NCBI GenBank assembly: GCA_964430295.1 | Contig: CAYSEV010000009.1 | Span: 1 to 38,723, forward strand | Direction: 5' to 3' | DNA: 38,723 nt | Source: CAYGFH01 sp964430295 | GTDB taxonomy: Bacteria > Patescibacteriota > Microgenomatia > UBA10105 > UBA927 | Shown here: in pieces, positions 32,117 through 38,723 of the stretch | How positions within the stretch are numbered: the first letter of the stretch is position 1 | How the letters are laid out: every line of letters starts with the position of its first letter | Notes under the pieces: generated by a model | What the model was told of the DNA's origin: nothing | Seen by the model: only the letters and a program-made list of their open reading frames with translations | Database searches by the model: none | Program-made: the position numbers and the translations under genes

Positions 32117-33073
32117 TTATTTCATAGTTTCCAGAAGCTCAGATAACGAACAGGTTGCAAGACAGGTTGTTGTATCAGCAGCGCCATAATAAATACCAAT
32201 TACATCGTTATGAATAAGTGCACCGGAAGGAAAAATAACGTTAGGAATGTTTCCTATCCGTTCATATTCCAATTCAGGAAATAACAACGGATCACGTGTT
32301 CTTTTTATGATCTGTTGTGGGTTGTTATAAGAAAGGAGTGCTGCCTCTATCCCAAAAAATTTATGCGATGTATTATAGCTTTTTATATAACTATAAATGA
32401 GTAACCATCCATCATTGATACGAATAGGAGGTGCTCCAATTTCAACGTGATCATGTGTTGATCGAAGGAGGGAAACCTCATGGTCTGCAAGAGTTCTATA
32501 CCATTTTTCCCAGAATAGATGATTCCAAAATTCTGATATATCTGACGCATATGCAATGCCAATTGTGGAAGGTGGTAAATCTGAATTAGCTGTGATGAGT
32601 GCTGCATATTTCCCTTGAATTTTTTCAGGAAATATTGTTAATGCTTTGGAATTAAATGGTGTTGCATGATATTTATGATCGATTGTAAAAAAATCTTTCG
32701 TAGTGGCTATACCAACACTAATTCCTGAAGCAGTGGGTGGCCATGTCGAGATAGCTGTATATGATATATAACATATACCATCTATGCATGTTACTCTGGG
32801 ATCTTCGCATCCAAATTTTTCCCAGCTTTCTGTAGGATGGATGAGTTGTCTTCTATTTAAAAACGATATCCGATCATAGCTAATAGCATGGCCTATGCTT
32901 GAAACTTCAAGGGTTTTATGTCCAATGGATATTGATTCAGATTGGGCTCTATAGAGCATGTGGTATCCATCCCTTGCCCGGATAGGACATCCGTTAAATG
33001 CGCCATGTTTATCCCACACTGAAGTTCCTTTTGTCAGAATAGGATTATGTGAATATCTAAGCGCAAAAGACAT
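32117..33073 (-). CDS. GH130-like glycosidase/phosphorylase (single propeller)
   Basis: 318 residues, the length of a single GH130 five-bladed beta-propeller. LRYSHNPILTKG at the start, CPIRARDGYHMLYRAQS, GCEDPRVTCIDGICYISYTA (the conserved GCEDPR region containing the catalytic acid), HLFWEKWYR, and IGIYYGAADTTTCLATCSL at the end are typical. Family enzymes phosphorolyse beta-mannosides. Follows the larger GH130 gene by 8 nt in the same operon, so the two probably act together on one glycan. Substrate not proven. Confidence 0.85.
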   Translation of the reverse strand: MSFALRYSHNPILTKGTSVWDKHGAFNGCPIRARDGYHMLYRAQSESISIGHKTLEVSSIGHAISYDRISFLNRRQLIHPTESWEKFGCEDPRVTCIDGICYISYTAISTWPPTASGISVGIATTKDFFTIDHKYHATPFNSKALTIFPEKIQGKYAALITANSDLPPSTIGIAYASDISEFWNHLFWEKWYRTLADHEVSLLRSTHDHVEIGAPPIRINDGWLLIYSYIKSYNTSHKFFGIEAALLSYNNPQQIIKRTRDPLLFPELEYERIGNIPNVIFPSGALIHNDVIGIYYGAADTTTCLATCSLSELLETMK

Positions 33074-33081
33074 GAAACAAG

Positions 33082-34929
33082 TTAATGTATAACTGGCTGA
33101 CCGGAAAGCGGCGTTAACGTTGTAGCAGTATCGTGAGTGAGATGATCCATGAAATCATCCAGAGGGGCGGTAGCTATACATGTCACCATATCTGCTCCGC
33201 CATAATAAACATGAAGGGTGTTATTCATAATAGCGCTTCCACACGGGTATGCTACACCAGCTTTAAATCCTTCGTTCTCGTACCATTCTGTGGGTTCAAG
33301 AATTGGTTTCACTGATCTGTGCAACACTTTTGCAGGATTCTGTTTATCAAGTAGCATTGCTCCCATTTTATATCTACCCGAGTCTTGGTCTCCGACAGCC
33401 TGATAAATAAGAAGCCATCCTTGTGGCGTATCAAGCGGTGTTGCTCCTACACCGACTTTTCTGCTGTCCCAATAGCCCCTCCGTGGTGAAATCTTATCGT
33501 GACCTACCAACCATTTTGTTTCACCATCGAAATCCAGATCATCAAGATAGTCGACTAAGATATGTGGAAAAATTCGGTGAAACAATACAAACTTACCATT
33601 TATTTTTTCCGGTAAAAGGCAGGCATTTTTATTTACCTGTCCCGGTCTGGATATAAGAACAGGCTTTTGCCAGTTCCAATTATGTGAAACAAAATCTTTG
33701 ACATCAATGGATGAGAGTGCAACCCGAGGCTCACTCCATCCATTATACGCAACATAGGTCATATAAATTTTATCGCCAATTTTTGTGAGTCTAGGATCTT
33801 CACATCCACCTGAACATCCTCCACCGGATGCAAACGGCGAATATGCGCTCCCGCCCGAGTATGGTGAACTGCTTTCAAAACTTTGTGTGGGTATATACGC
33901 CGGTTCACTGAGTCGCTCGTCAAAGTTGATGCCATCTGCGCTTGACGCATATCCAAGTACCGATACATCCTCATTACCGATTGCTCTATAGAGCATATGA
34001 ACTCTTCCTTCCGCTACAACGGCTCCTGGATTAAATACCGCTCTTGATTCCCAAAAATGATCAACGATTGGTTTTATAATTGGATTACTTGCAAGCTTAT
34101 TTAGCAGAAATGCTGGTTTATTTGTCTGATATGTCCCTAAACTTGCAAATTGCGGATGAGAGATCGCAAATAATCCGTCCTTTTCTGATATCCAGTACGA
34201 TACGTATGTGTTATTGAACAGCAACATTCCAACAGGCACCGCATTTTTATCTGTCCACTGATTCGGTGACTCCCAGATAGGTTCATTGTATGATTTTAGC
34301 AACATACGTGGGTTTTCCTTATCGAACAATGCCGCTTGAATAGCAACTGATTTTTCCTTGGTCACATAATACAAGACTAAAATCCCATCTTTTGCGACGG
34401 ATGCATGTGCCACGTGAACAGGATATTCACCGAAAAAGTCTTTGTGTGAAGAGAGAACTGGTTCTGCATCAAGATTCCAGGAAACAAGATCATTTGAAGT
34501 CGCTACAGATATTTCTTTTTCTCCTGTATACATGACAAATCCACCCTGGTATTCAAAATCACTCACTATGATGCCAGTCTCTTTTATATTTGTGGCTTTT
34601 CCCAGCCGTTGAAATCGAAGAAGATCTTTTGATGTCGCTACATATGTACTCGCATATTTTTCTTTTATATATTTGAATAAGAGTATATAGCGATCTCCAA
34701 CGTGTGAAACTCGGAAATCGAGTGACTTGTGCGGGTTTACGTTGCGGCGTTTTTCATCAACTATTTTGGCGGCACTCGATCGAGGTTCAAAATAAAAACC
34801 ATCTTTACTTATATCTGCCTGAAAAAATTTCTCGTTTTCGTCTATCGTATGATAGAGAAAGGTTGATGTGCCATCGGAAGCAACGCCTAAAGGCACGGTA
34901 TCGTTCATGATCCGTGAATTTTGTTCCAT
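33082..34929 (-). CDS. Two-propeller GH130-like protein
   Basis: 615 residues, about twice the family length. Residues 1-285 show a propeller of degenerate blades (SKDLLRFQRLG; SNDLVSWNLD; YLVTKEKSVAIQAA-like strands), reminiscent of GH43/GH32-type blades, without a full active site. Residues about 285-605 are a complete GH130: NPGAVVAEGRVHMLYRAIG, GGCEDPRLTKIGDKIYMTYVA, WLLIYQAVGDQDSGRY and HVYYGGADMVTCIATAPL. A Gly/Ser/Cys-rich loop (SPFASGGGCSGG) precedes the catalytic motif. No signal peptide. Operon partner of the short GH130 gene. Start could be the second Met at residue 8. Confidence 0.8.
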   Translation of the reverse strand: MEQNSRIMNDTVPLGVASDGTSTFLYHTIDENEKFFQADISKDGFYFEPRSSAAKIVDEKRRNVNPHKSLDFRVSHVGDRYILLFKYIKEKYASTYVATSKDLLRFQRLGKATNIKETGIIVSDFEYQGGFVMYTGEKEISVATSNDLVSWNLDAEPVLSSHKDFFGEYPVHVAHASVAKDGILVLYYVTKEKSVAIQAALFDKENPRMLLKSYNEPIWESPNQWTDKNAVPVGMLLFNNTYVSYWISEKDGLFAISHPQFASLGTYQTNKPAFLLNKLASNPIIKPIVDHFWESRAVFNPGAVVAEGRVHMLYRAIGNEDVSVLGYASSADGINFDERLSEPAYIPTQSFESSSPYSGGSAYSPFASGGGCSGGCEDPRLTKIGDKIYMTYVAYNGWSEPRVALSSIDVKDFVSHNWNWQKPVLISRPGQVNKNACLLPEKINGKFVLFHRIFPHILVDYLDDLDFDGETKWLVGHDKISPRRGYWDSRKVGVGATPLDTPQGWLLIYQAVGDQDSGRYKMGAMLLDKQNPAKVLHRSVKPILEPTEWYENEGFKAGVAYPCGSAIMNNTLHVYYGGADMVTCIATAPLDDFMDHLTHDTATTLTPLSGQPVIH

Positions 34930-35074
34930 ACAGACAAAAAACTGACAAATAGGGAATCAGTACTAATTCTAAATTACATTGTTTTATTATTGTTGTATAT
35001 ACCCATTTTGTTACAGGATATATTTTTTCCGTACGATACCATACGTCCAAATGATGCAAATGGGGCAGTTAATT

Positions 35075-36619
35075 TTACTTAAATTGTGATATGGCTTGTA
35101 TAAGAATTTCAACGATTGATTGCATGGCGCTAAAATGCTCTGTCCCAACTGAAATTCGTACAAATGGAGTTGTTGGTTCGCTTCGGATTGCTGTAAGGTA
35201 TATACGCGTTGTATGGAGGCCGAAACTTGTTCCGGCTATAAGAGATATATTTCTTTTTGCCGCTTTAGTAAGAACAAATCGGATAAATCGCTTATAAGAT
35301 GGAATTGTAGAGTATTTTTCACTAAATTTAAGTGTAATAAATGATCCCGAAAAGGAAAAGGTCTTGGTAAAGGAGTAAGATGGGTGGTTAGGAAGCTGTG
35401 GATATACTATGGTAGTGATTGCCTGTGTCGGATGCGAAGCGATCCAAGCATGTATGGCTTGTGCCATATATGTTGCATTTCGTCCGTGCCTTTGAAGTTT
35501 CTTTGTCAGTAGTTTTCTGTTTGGTGTTGGAAGCGTTGCAGCTGCAATATCAGGAATATTAGTACCTGTGTGAACTCGATAATTTGAGATTTTACCGGTA
35601 TCTCCACCGTAACACCATATAATGCCGCCTGTTACTCTATCCATACCGAATTGATGATATTTATTCAAACTTTCAAATACAATAAGCGATACGTTTCCGA
35701 ATTTTCCAAGAATATGAGGAATTGGCTGAAAGTATATAGATCTGCATGTATTGTCTACAACAAGAATTGTCCGTTTTTTGCTGTGAGTGACCAGATGAGA
35801 AACGATACGATCGAGATTTACGACGGCAACAGAAGGCATATTGGCAATACTGTCAAACACAACGACGGATGGTTGATGCTTATCAATGAGTTTTAAAACA
35901 GTATCTGCATCTGATTCATCCACTTCAATAAGTTCTATATTCGGCAATTGTGTAAGCAGTATTTTACATTCAAAGTAAATTGATGATCCTATTAATACTG
36001 TCCCCTTAAGTTTTCCTTCACAGACAAGATAGGAAAGAATTGTGCTGAAGGCAGCCATACCACTTGTCGTTGCGTATACGTTAACAGGGAAGGTGATAAG
36101 TCCATCAATATATTGCCGCTTAAATGCTTTTTCATACGCAATTTCTTCATTATGTCTATCCCGTTTATAGTCGTTTATTGTAGCTTCGATTGTTCCTTCT
36201 GCTATTCCCGCCTGACTTTTAAGTGTATGAGCATATGATGGTGATTGCCACTCTGTACATGTTAGGAGTGCTCCGAGTTGTAATTGGTGGGTTCGTATTT
36301 GTTCTCTCGCGGTTTCGATGTGTTCGTATGCACTGTGCAGAGTAGTCACTGTTGGTTCCGTTTTTACCCTATACATCTGTTGACGTATTGATTCATTTAT
36401 AGATGTATACATACCTATGAGAATGTCTGATTCTGATTCGAGGCGGTTGACCGTCTCGGGGAATAGATGGCTTGTGAATCGTTTCAATTTAGTCTTAAAG
36501 ATATGTATTTTCTGTATGGCGTCAGATACGAGATACAATATTTCATCTGCATCTTCAAAAAAATCATGCACTGTCCGTTGTAAAGCTGATTGGTCTACGT
36601 GTTGATGAGTTGTGTCCAT
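35075..36619 (-). CDS. PLP-dependent Cys/Met-metabolism-family enzyme with helical N-terminal extension
   Basis: 514 residues. Residues about 185-510 match the cystathionine gamma-synthase/lyase fold (type I aminotransferase fold): ATTSGMAAFSTIL for PLP phosphate binding, ILVVDNTCRSIYF with the PLP Asp, FESLNKYHQFGMDRVTGG with the Schiff-base Lys, and LQRHGRNATYMAQAI. The first about 150 residues are charged helices, probably coiled coil, absent from ordinary family members (around 400 residues). The reaction cannot be named; beta/gamma elimination or replacement on a sulfur- or oxygen-substituted amino acid is the family range. Divergent from the AstE/AspA-like gene, with 49 nt between the chosen starts. 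Confidence 0.8.
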   Translation of the reverse strand: MDTTHQHVDQSALQRTVHDFFEDADEILYLVSDAIQKIHIFKTKLKRFTSHLFPETVNRLESESDILIGMYTSINESIRQQMYRVKTEPTVTTLHSAYEHIETAREQIRTHQLQLGALLTCTEWQSPSYAHTLKSQAGIAEGTIEATINDYKRDRHNEEIAYEKAFKRQYIDGLITFPVNVYATTSGMAAFSTILSYLVCEGKLKGTVLIGSSIYFECKILLTQLPNIELIEVDESDADTVLKLIDKHQPSVVVFDSIANMPSVAVVNLDRIVSHLVTHSKKRTILVVDNTCRSIYFQPIPHILGKFGNVSLIVFESLNKYHQFGMDRVTGGIIWCYGGDTGKISNYRVHTGTNIPDIAAATLPTPNRKLLTKKLQRHGRNATYMAQAIHAWIASHPTQAITTIVYPQLPNHPSYSFTKTFSFSGSFITLKFSEKYSTIPSYKRFIRFVLTKAAKRNISLIAGTSFGLHTTRIYLTAIRSEPTTPFVRISVGTEHFSAMQSIVEILIQAISQFK

Positions 36620-36621
36620 AA

Positions 36622-36650
36622 TTGCATTACACTACTGCTCAGTATATCAT
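36622..36650 (+). promoter_or_regulatory. Promoter of the AstE/AspA-like gene
   Basis: TTGCAT (36622-36627), 17-nt spacer, TATCAT (36645-36650); predicted start near 36657, 12 nt before ATG 36669. A minus-strand TGTAAT (36626-36631) ends 6 nt before the PLP-enzyme ATG 36619, so the divergent promoters overlap. Confidence 0.5.
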
Positions 36651-36668
36651 TGGCCTTGGGTTACAGAT

Positions 36669-37598
36669 ATGTTATTTAATAAGAAGAAAAAATCAGTAAT
36701 TAGTTTAACGCCAGTGATGATTGGTGATGCTGAAATTCGTATACCTATCGCTACGCTTAGAGGAACCTCTAATGGTCCAACACTACTTATAACAGCGGGG
36801 AATGATGGCGATGAATACGCTGGTATTGCAGCTGCATATACTCTTATTGAGGAATTCTCTCAACGGACGCTCTCAGGGGTGTTACATATTATCCCAATTG
36901 TAAATATACCAGGATTTGAAGCGGAAATGAGTAAAAACCCTCTTGATAATAAGTTTCCTAAGTATATTTTCCCTGGAAATTCAGAAGGATCGTCTTCCGA
37001 AAAACTGAGACATTGGTTATACACCGAATACGCACAAAAGTCAGATTTTTGGTTGGATTTACATGGAGGTGCATTAACTGAAGAACTAACGCCATTTGCA
37101 TGGGGTTGGAAATCATTGGATTCATCCATAGACACAAAAGTCTTAAGCGTCTTGAATAAGTTTAACGTTCAATATGCGGCGTTTACAGAATCGTTTGATA
37201 TGATTCGAGTCCTAGCGAAGCATAATTGTGCCTATACACTTATAGAATCTGGTGCAGGGGGGACTAATGATGTTGCGTCATCAAAGTTGCATATAGACTG
37301 TGTTCACTCTGTTATGGAATGTATGGGGATGATATCGGAAGAACACAAACATAGAGAGAAGCATATTTTTAGCAATGTAATCGAATATCAAATTCGTTCT
37401 GATGGGATATGGCATTTAAACGATTCCTTAAAACCATCTATTCACATCAAAAAAGGTGAGAACATAGGTGTCGTAACTTCACTTGATGGCACAATCACTC
37501 AGTCTATTAATGCCAAAAAAGATGGCATAATATTGTGGGTAAAAACTGGGTTACGGGCATCAAAAAATGATGTTATAGCTGGTATTGGAACTATATAA
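36669..37598 (+). CDS. Succinylglutamate desuccinylase / aspartoacylase (M14-like) family protein
   Basis: 309 residues. The family core is clear: TLLITAGNDGDEYAGIAAAYTL, HIIPIVNIPGFEAEM, KYIFPGNSEGSSSEKLRHWL and DFWLDLHGGAL (second metal His), then a C-terminal beta domain (HIKKGENIGVVTSLDG) as in AstE/AspA. In ordinary members the first motif is GxHGxE with His and Glu as zinc ligands; here it is GNDGDE, so His is replaced by Asp while Glu remains. Activity may be altered, or Asp may ligate the metal. The frame runs back to 36612, but the promoter position favours 36669. Divergent from the PLP enzyme. Confidence 0.8.
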   Translation: MLFNKKKKSVISLTPVMIGDAEIRIPIATLRGTSNGPTLLITAGNDGDEYAGIAAAYTLIEEFSQRTLSGVLHIIPIVNIPGFEAEMSKNPLDNKFPKYIFPGNSEGSSSEKLRHWLYTEYAQKSDFWLDLHGGALTEELTPFAWGWKSLDSSIDTKVLSVLNKFNVQYAAFTESFDMIRVLAKHNCAYTLIESGAGGTNDVASSKLHIDCVHSVMECMGMISEEHKHREKHIFSNVIEYQIRSDGIWHLNDSLKPSIHIKKGENIGVVTSLDGTITQSINAKKDGIILWVKTGLRASKNDVIAGIGTI

Positions 37599-37607
37599 GT
37601 ATTCAGA

Positions 37608-37916
37608 CTACTCTGTATACGTTTCGCCCCATGCATGCATCTGTTCGATAATTTTTCGAAGGGAAGCTCCTTTAGGAGTAAGTGAGTATTCTACATGAAG
37701 AGGTACTTCCGCAAAAACTTTTTTCGTCAAAATACCATCCTTCTCAAGTTGTTGAAGTCGAAGTGAGAGTGTTCTGGGACTTATCCCTGTAAGCGCTCGT
37801 TGTAATTCTCCAAATCGTCTCGTGTTCTCGCAGAGCTCACGCAAGAGGAGTGCTGTCCACTTCCTTCCGATAATTTTGAGTGTGTGTGATACACATGCTT
37901 TGTTTGTTTGTTTCAT
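37608..37916 (-). CDS. HxlR family winged-helix regulator
   Basis: 102 residues. IIGRKWTALLLRELCENTRRFGELQRALTGISPRTLSLRLQQLEKDGILTKK is the HxlR DNA-binding domain; the wing and dimer helix EYSLTPKGASLRKIIEQMHAWGE follow. Cys8 lies just before the first helix, where redox-sensing HxlR proteins (YodB/HypR type) have their thiol switch. It likely represses its own gene and the divergent LUD gene through the TTAC-GTAA repeat at 37918-37936. Start at the first ATG; no better alternative. Confidence 0.9.
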   Translation of the reverse strand: MKQTNKACVSHTLKIIGRKWTALLLRELCENTRRFGELQRALTGISPRTLSLRLQQLEKDGILTKKVFAEVPLHVEYSLTPKGASLRKIIEQMHAWGETYTE

Positions 37917-37917
37917 A

Positions 37918-37936
37918 CTTTACTTTTTGTAAGTAC
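37918..37936. promoter_or_regulatory. Candidate HxlR operator
   Basis: TTACTTTTTGTAA (37921-37933) has TTAC/GTAA arms around five T, extended on both sides to ACTTTAC...GTAAGT. HxlR-family sites are of this TTAC-N5-GTAA kind. It sits directly in front of the HxlR ATG (37916), and the divergent LUD gene starts 78 nt away. Confidence 0.55.
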
Positions 37937-37997
37937 TATACAATATATAGTATATAGATTAATATATAGTAATTATAACTAAATTTTGATTTTATAT

Positions 37998-38004
37998 AAA
38001 GGAG
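37998..38004 (+). promoter_or_regulatory. Shine-Dalgarno site of the LUD gene
   Basis: AAAGGAG ends 6 nt before ATG 38011, a textbook ribosome binding site. It contrasts with the leaderless layout of most other genes and fits a leader from the HxlR-controlled promoter region. Confidence 0.75.
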
Positions 38005-38010
38005 TACGAT

Positions 38011-38625
38011 ATGTCACAATGGAACACAATTGCTTCAGATGAAGTCATAGAAAAAACTATAACGGCACTCAAAGAACATGGCATTACAGCCGTTGTTGTT
38101 GCAACAAAAGAAGAAGCTAAAGCAAAAGTAATGGAATTGATTCCTAAAAAATCAGAAGTGATGACAATGACATCAAAGACGCTTGAAGAAGCGGGTATTG
38201 AACCACTTATTAATTCAACCGGAGAATATGAAGGAGTGAAACCAAAGCTTTATTCACTGGATCGTGCAACACATGGAAAACAAATGCAGCAAATGGGTGC
38301 AACCGCTGATTATGCTATAGGAAGTGTTCATGCTGTTACAGAATCCGGGCAAATCGTTATTGCTTCCAATACTGGAAGCCAGTTAGCTGGATACGTTTAC
38401 GGGTCTTCGCATGTTGTGTTCGTGGTTGGTGTTCAAAAAATTGTTAAAACACTAGATGATGCTATGAAGAGAATATATGATTATGTATTACCACAGGAAA
38501 GTGAGCGAGCACGAAAAGCGTATGGAGTTCCCGGAAGCTTTGTTTCCAAGCTGTTAATTATTAACAAGGAAGTAAACCCAGAGCGTATTTCAATGATTCT
38601 CGTGAAAGAATCTCTCGGATTTTAA
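38011..38625 (+). CDS. LUD-domain protein (LutC/YkgG-like)
   Basis: 204 residues matching the LUD domain of LutC and the C-terminal part of LutB (DUF162): EVMTMTSKTLEEAGIEPLINSTGEYEGVKPKLYSLDRATHGKQMQQ at the start, then AIGSVHAVTESGQIVIASNTGSQLAGYVYGSSHVVFVVGVQKIVKTL, with the conserved G-S-Q...G.. loop, and a C-terminal helix. In LutABC it takes part in lactate oxidation, but no LutA or LutB partner is here, and single LUD proteins have unknown roles. Divergent from HxlR, likely its target. A Shine-Dalgarno site supports the ATG. Confidence 0.9.
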   Translation: MSQWNTIASDEVIEKTITALKEHGITAVVVATKEEAKAKVMELIPKKSEVMTMTSKTLEEAGIEPLINSTGEYEGVKPKLYSLDRATHGKQMQQMGATADYAIGSVHAVTESGQIVIASNTGSQLAGYVYGSSHVVFVVGVQKIVKTLDDAMKRIYDYVLPQESERARKAYGVPGSFVSKLLIINKEVNPERISMILVKESLGF

Positions 38626-38694
38626 ATTTCATACAACTCCTACTGACTTCTGATCGCTATAAAACGGTAAGCAGGGATGCTATGATGAATATGG

Positions 38695-38723
38695 TATGAT
38701 ACTGCCCGATGACCAGCTTCAAT
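38695..38723 (+). CDS. Possible start of a further gene, cut by the window end
   Basis: A TATGAT (38695-38700) ends 8 nt before an ATG at 38709, the spacing seen for leaderless genes elsewhere in the window. Only five codons (MTSFN) are visible, so nothing can be said of the product, and the call rests on promoter placement alone. Confidence 0.25.

Noticed and set aside
34930..35074. Regulatory RNA between the PLP-enzyme and GH130 genes
   Set aside because: A short CGTA/TACG inverted repeat near 35030-35050 is too small, and no promoter or T-tract accompanies it.
1..38723. Alternative genetic code with reassigned TGA
   Set aside because: TGA ends several conserved genes at the expected length (for example 3890-3892 and 16331-16333) and no in-frame TGA is needed in conserved proteins.
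1..38723. Prophage, insertion sequence or CRISPR array
   Set aside because: No transposase, integrase, phage structural gene, Cas gene or regularly spaced repeat was seen.

Overview
The window reads as a compact, AT-rich bacterial chromosome segment (about 38-40% GC by eye). It carries primase, primary sigma factor, RlmN, QueA and tRNA-Asn genes, packed with little intergenic DNA and with several convergent genes whose 3' ends overlap. TGA, TAA and TAG all act as stops, so the code is standard. The gene mix is membrane-anchored surface proteins with short hydrophobic N-termini, a small MntH/MntR metal locus, stand-alone repair domains, and many small VOC, Nudix and DUF proteins. It resembles Patescibacteria (CPR), possibly the Microgenomates side. 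This placement is inferred from gene style; no marker phylogeny was possible. I see no insertion sequence, prophage, CRISPR array or origin.

Layout. 1-2.5 kb: end of a rhodanese gene, an unknown protein, an alpha/beta hydrolase and a PIG-L deacetylase preceded by a structured leader. 2.6-5 kb: flavoprotein, Nudix and cyclase operon. 5-8 kb: dnaG and rpoD. 8-13.4 kb: kinase-like protein, GH18, FecR-like protein, rlmN, orphan histidine kinase, a small unknown and an SRPBCC protein. 13.6-18.4 kb: YdeI-like, VOC, tRNA-Asn, a signal peptidase I-CAP fusion, DUF2277 with a LigD-type phosphoesterase, GNAT, VOC and an anchored unknown. 18.4-20.7 kb: DEAD-box helicase with a long structured 5' leader, and a lamin-tail surface protein. 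20.7-26.7 kb: TspO, class II photolyase, two anchored proteins, an unknown, DUF2177, DUF1295 and a DMT transporter. 26.7-31.3 kb: ABC exporter, MntR, MntH and QueA. 31.4-38.7 kb: EEP nuclease, two GH130 proteins, an extended PLP enzyme, an AstE/AspA-like hydrolase, HxlR and LUD.

The strongest general signal is promoter placement. For about 20 genes on both strands a TATAAT-like hexamer ends only 5-8 nt before the start codon, so the transcript should begin at or within a base or two of the start codon. Leaderless translation therefore looks like the default, and Shine-Dalgarno sites appear mainly at some operon-internal starts and at the last gene. This rule was also used to choose several starts.

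Against that background three regulatory regions stand out. The PIG-L leader has the only convincing intrinsic terminator I found, plus a competing antiterminator pairing. The DEAD-box helicase has a roughly 166-nt leader whose two ends can form a 15-bp helix just upstream of the start. Palindromes sit directly on the mntH and ABC-exporter promoters. TspO, photolyase, DUF2177 and DUF1295 may form a light or photo-oxidative stress module; mntH and mntR form a metal homeostasis unit; tRNA-Asn(GUU), queA and rlmN belong to tRNA/rRNA modification.
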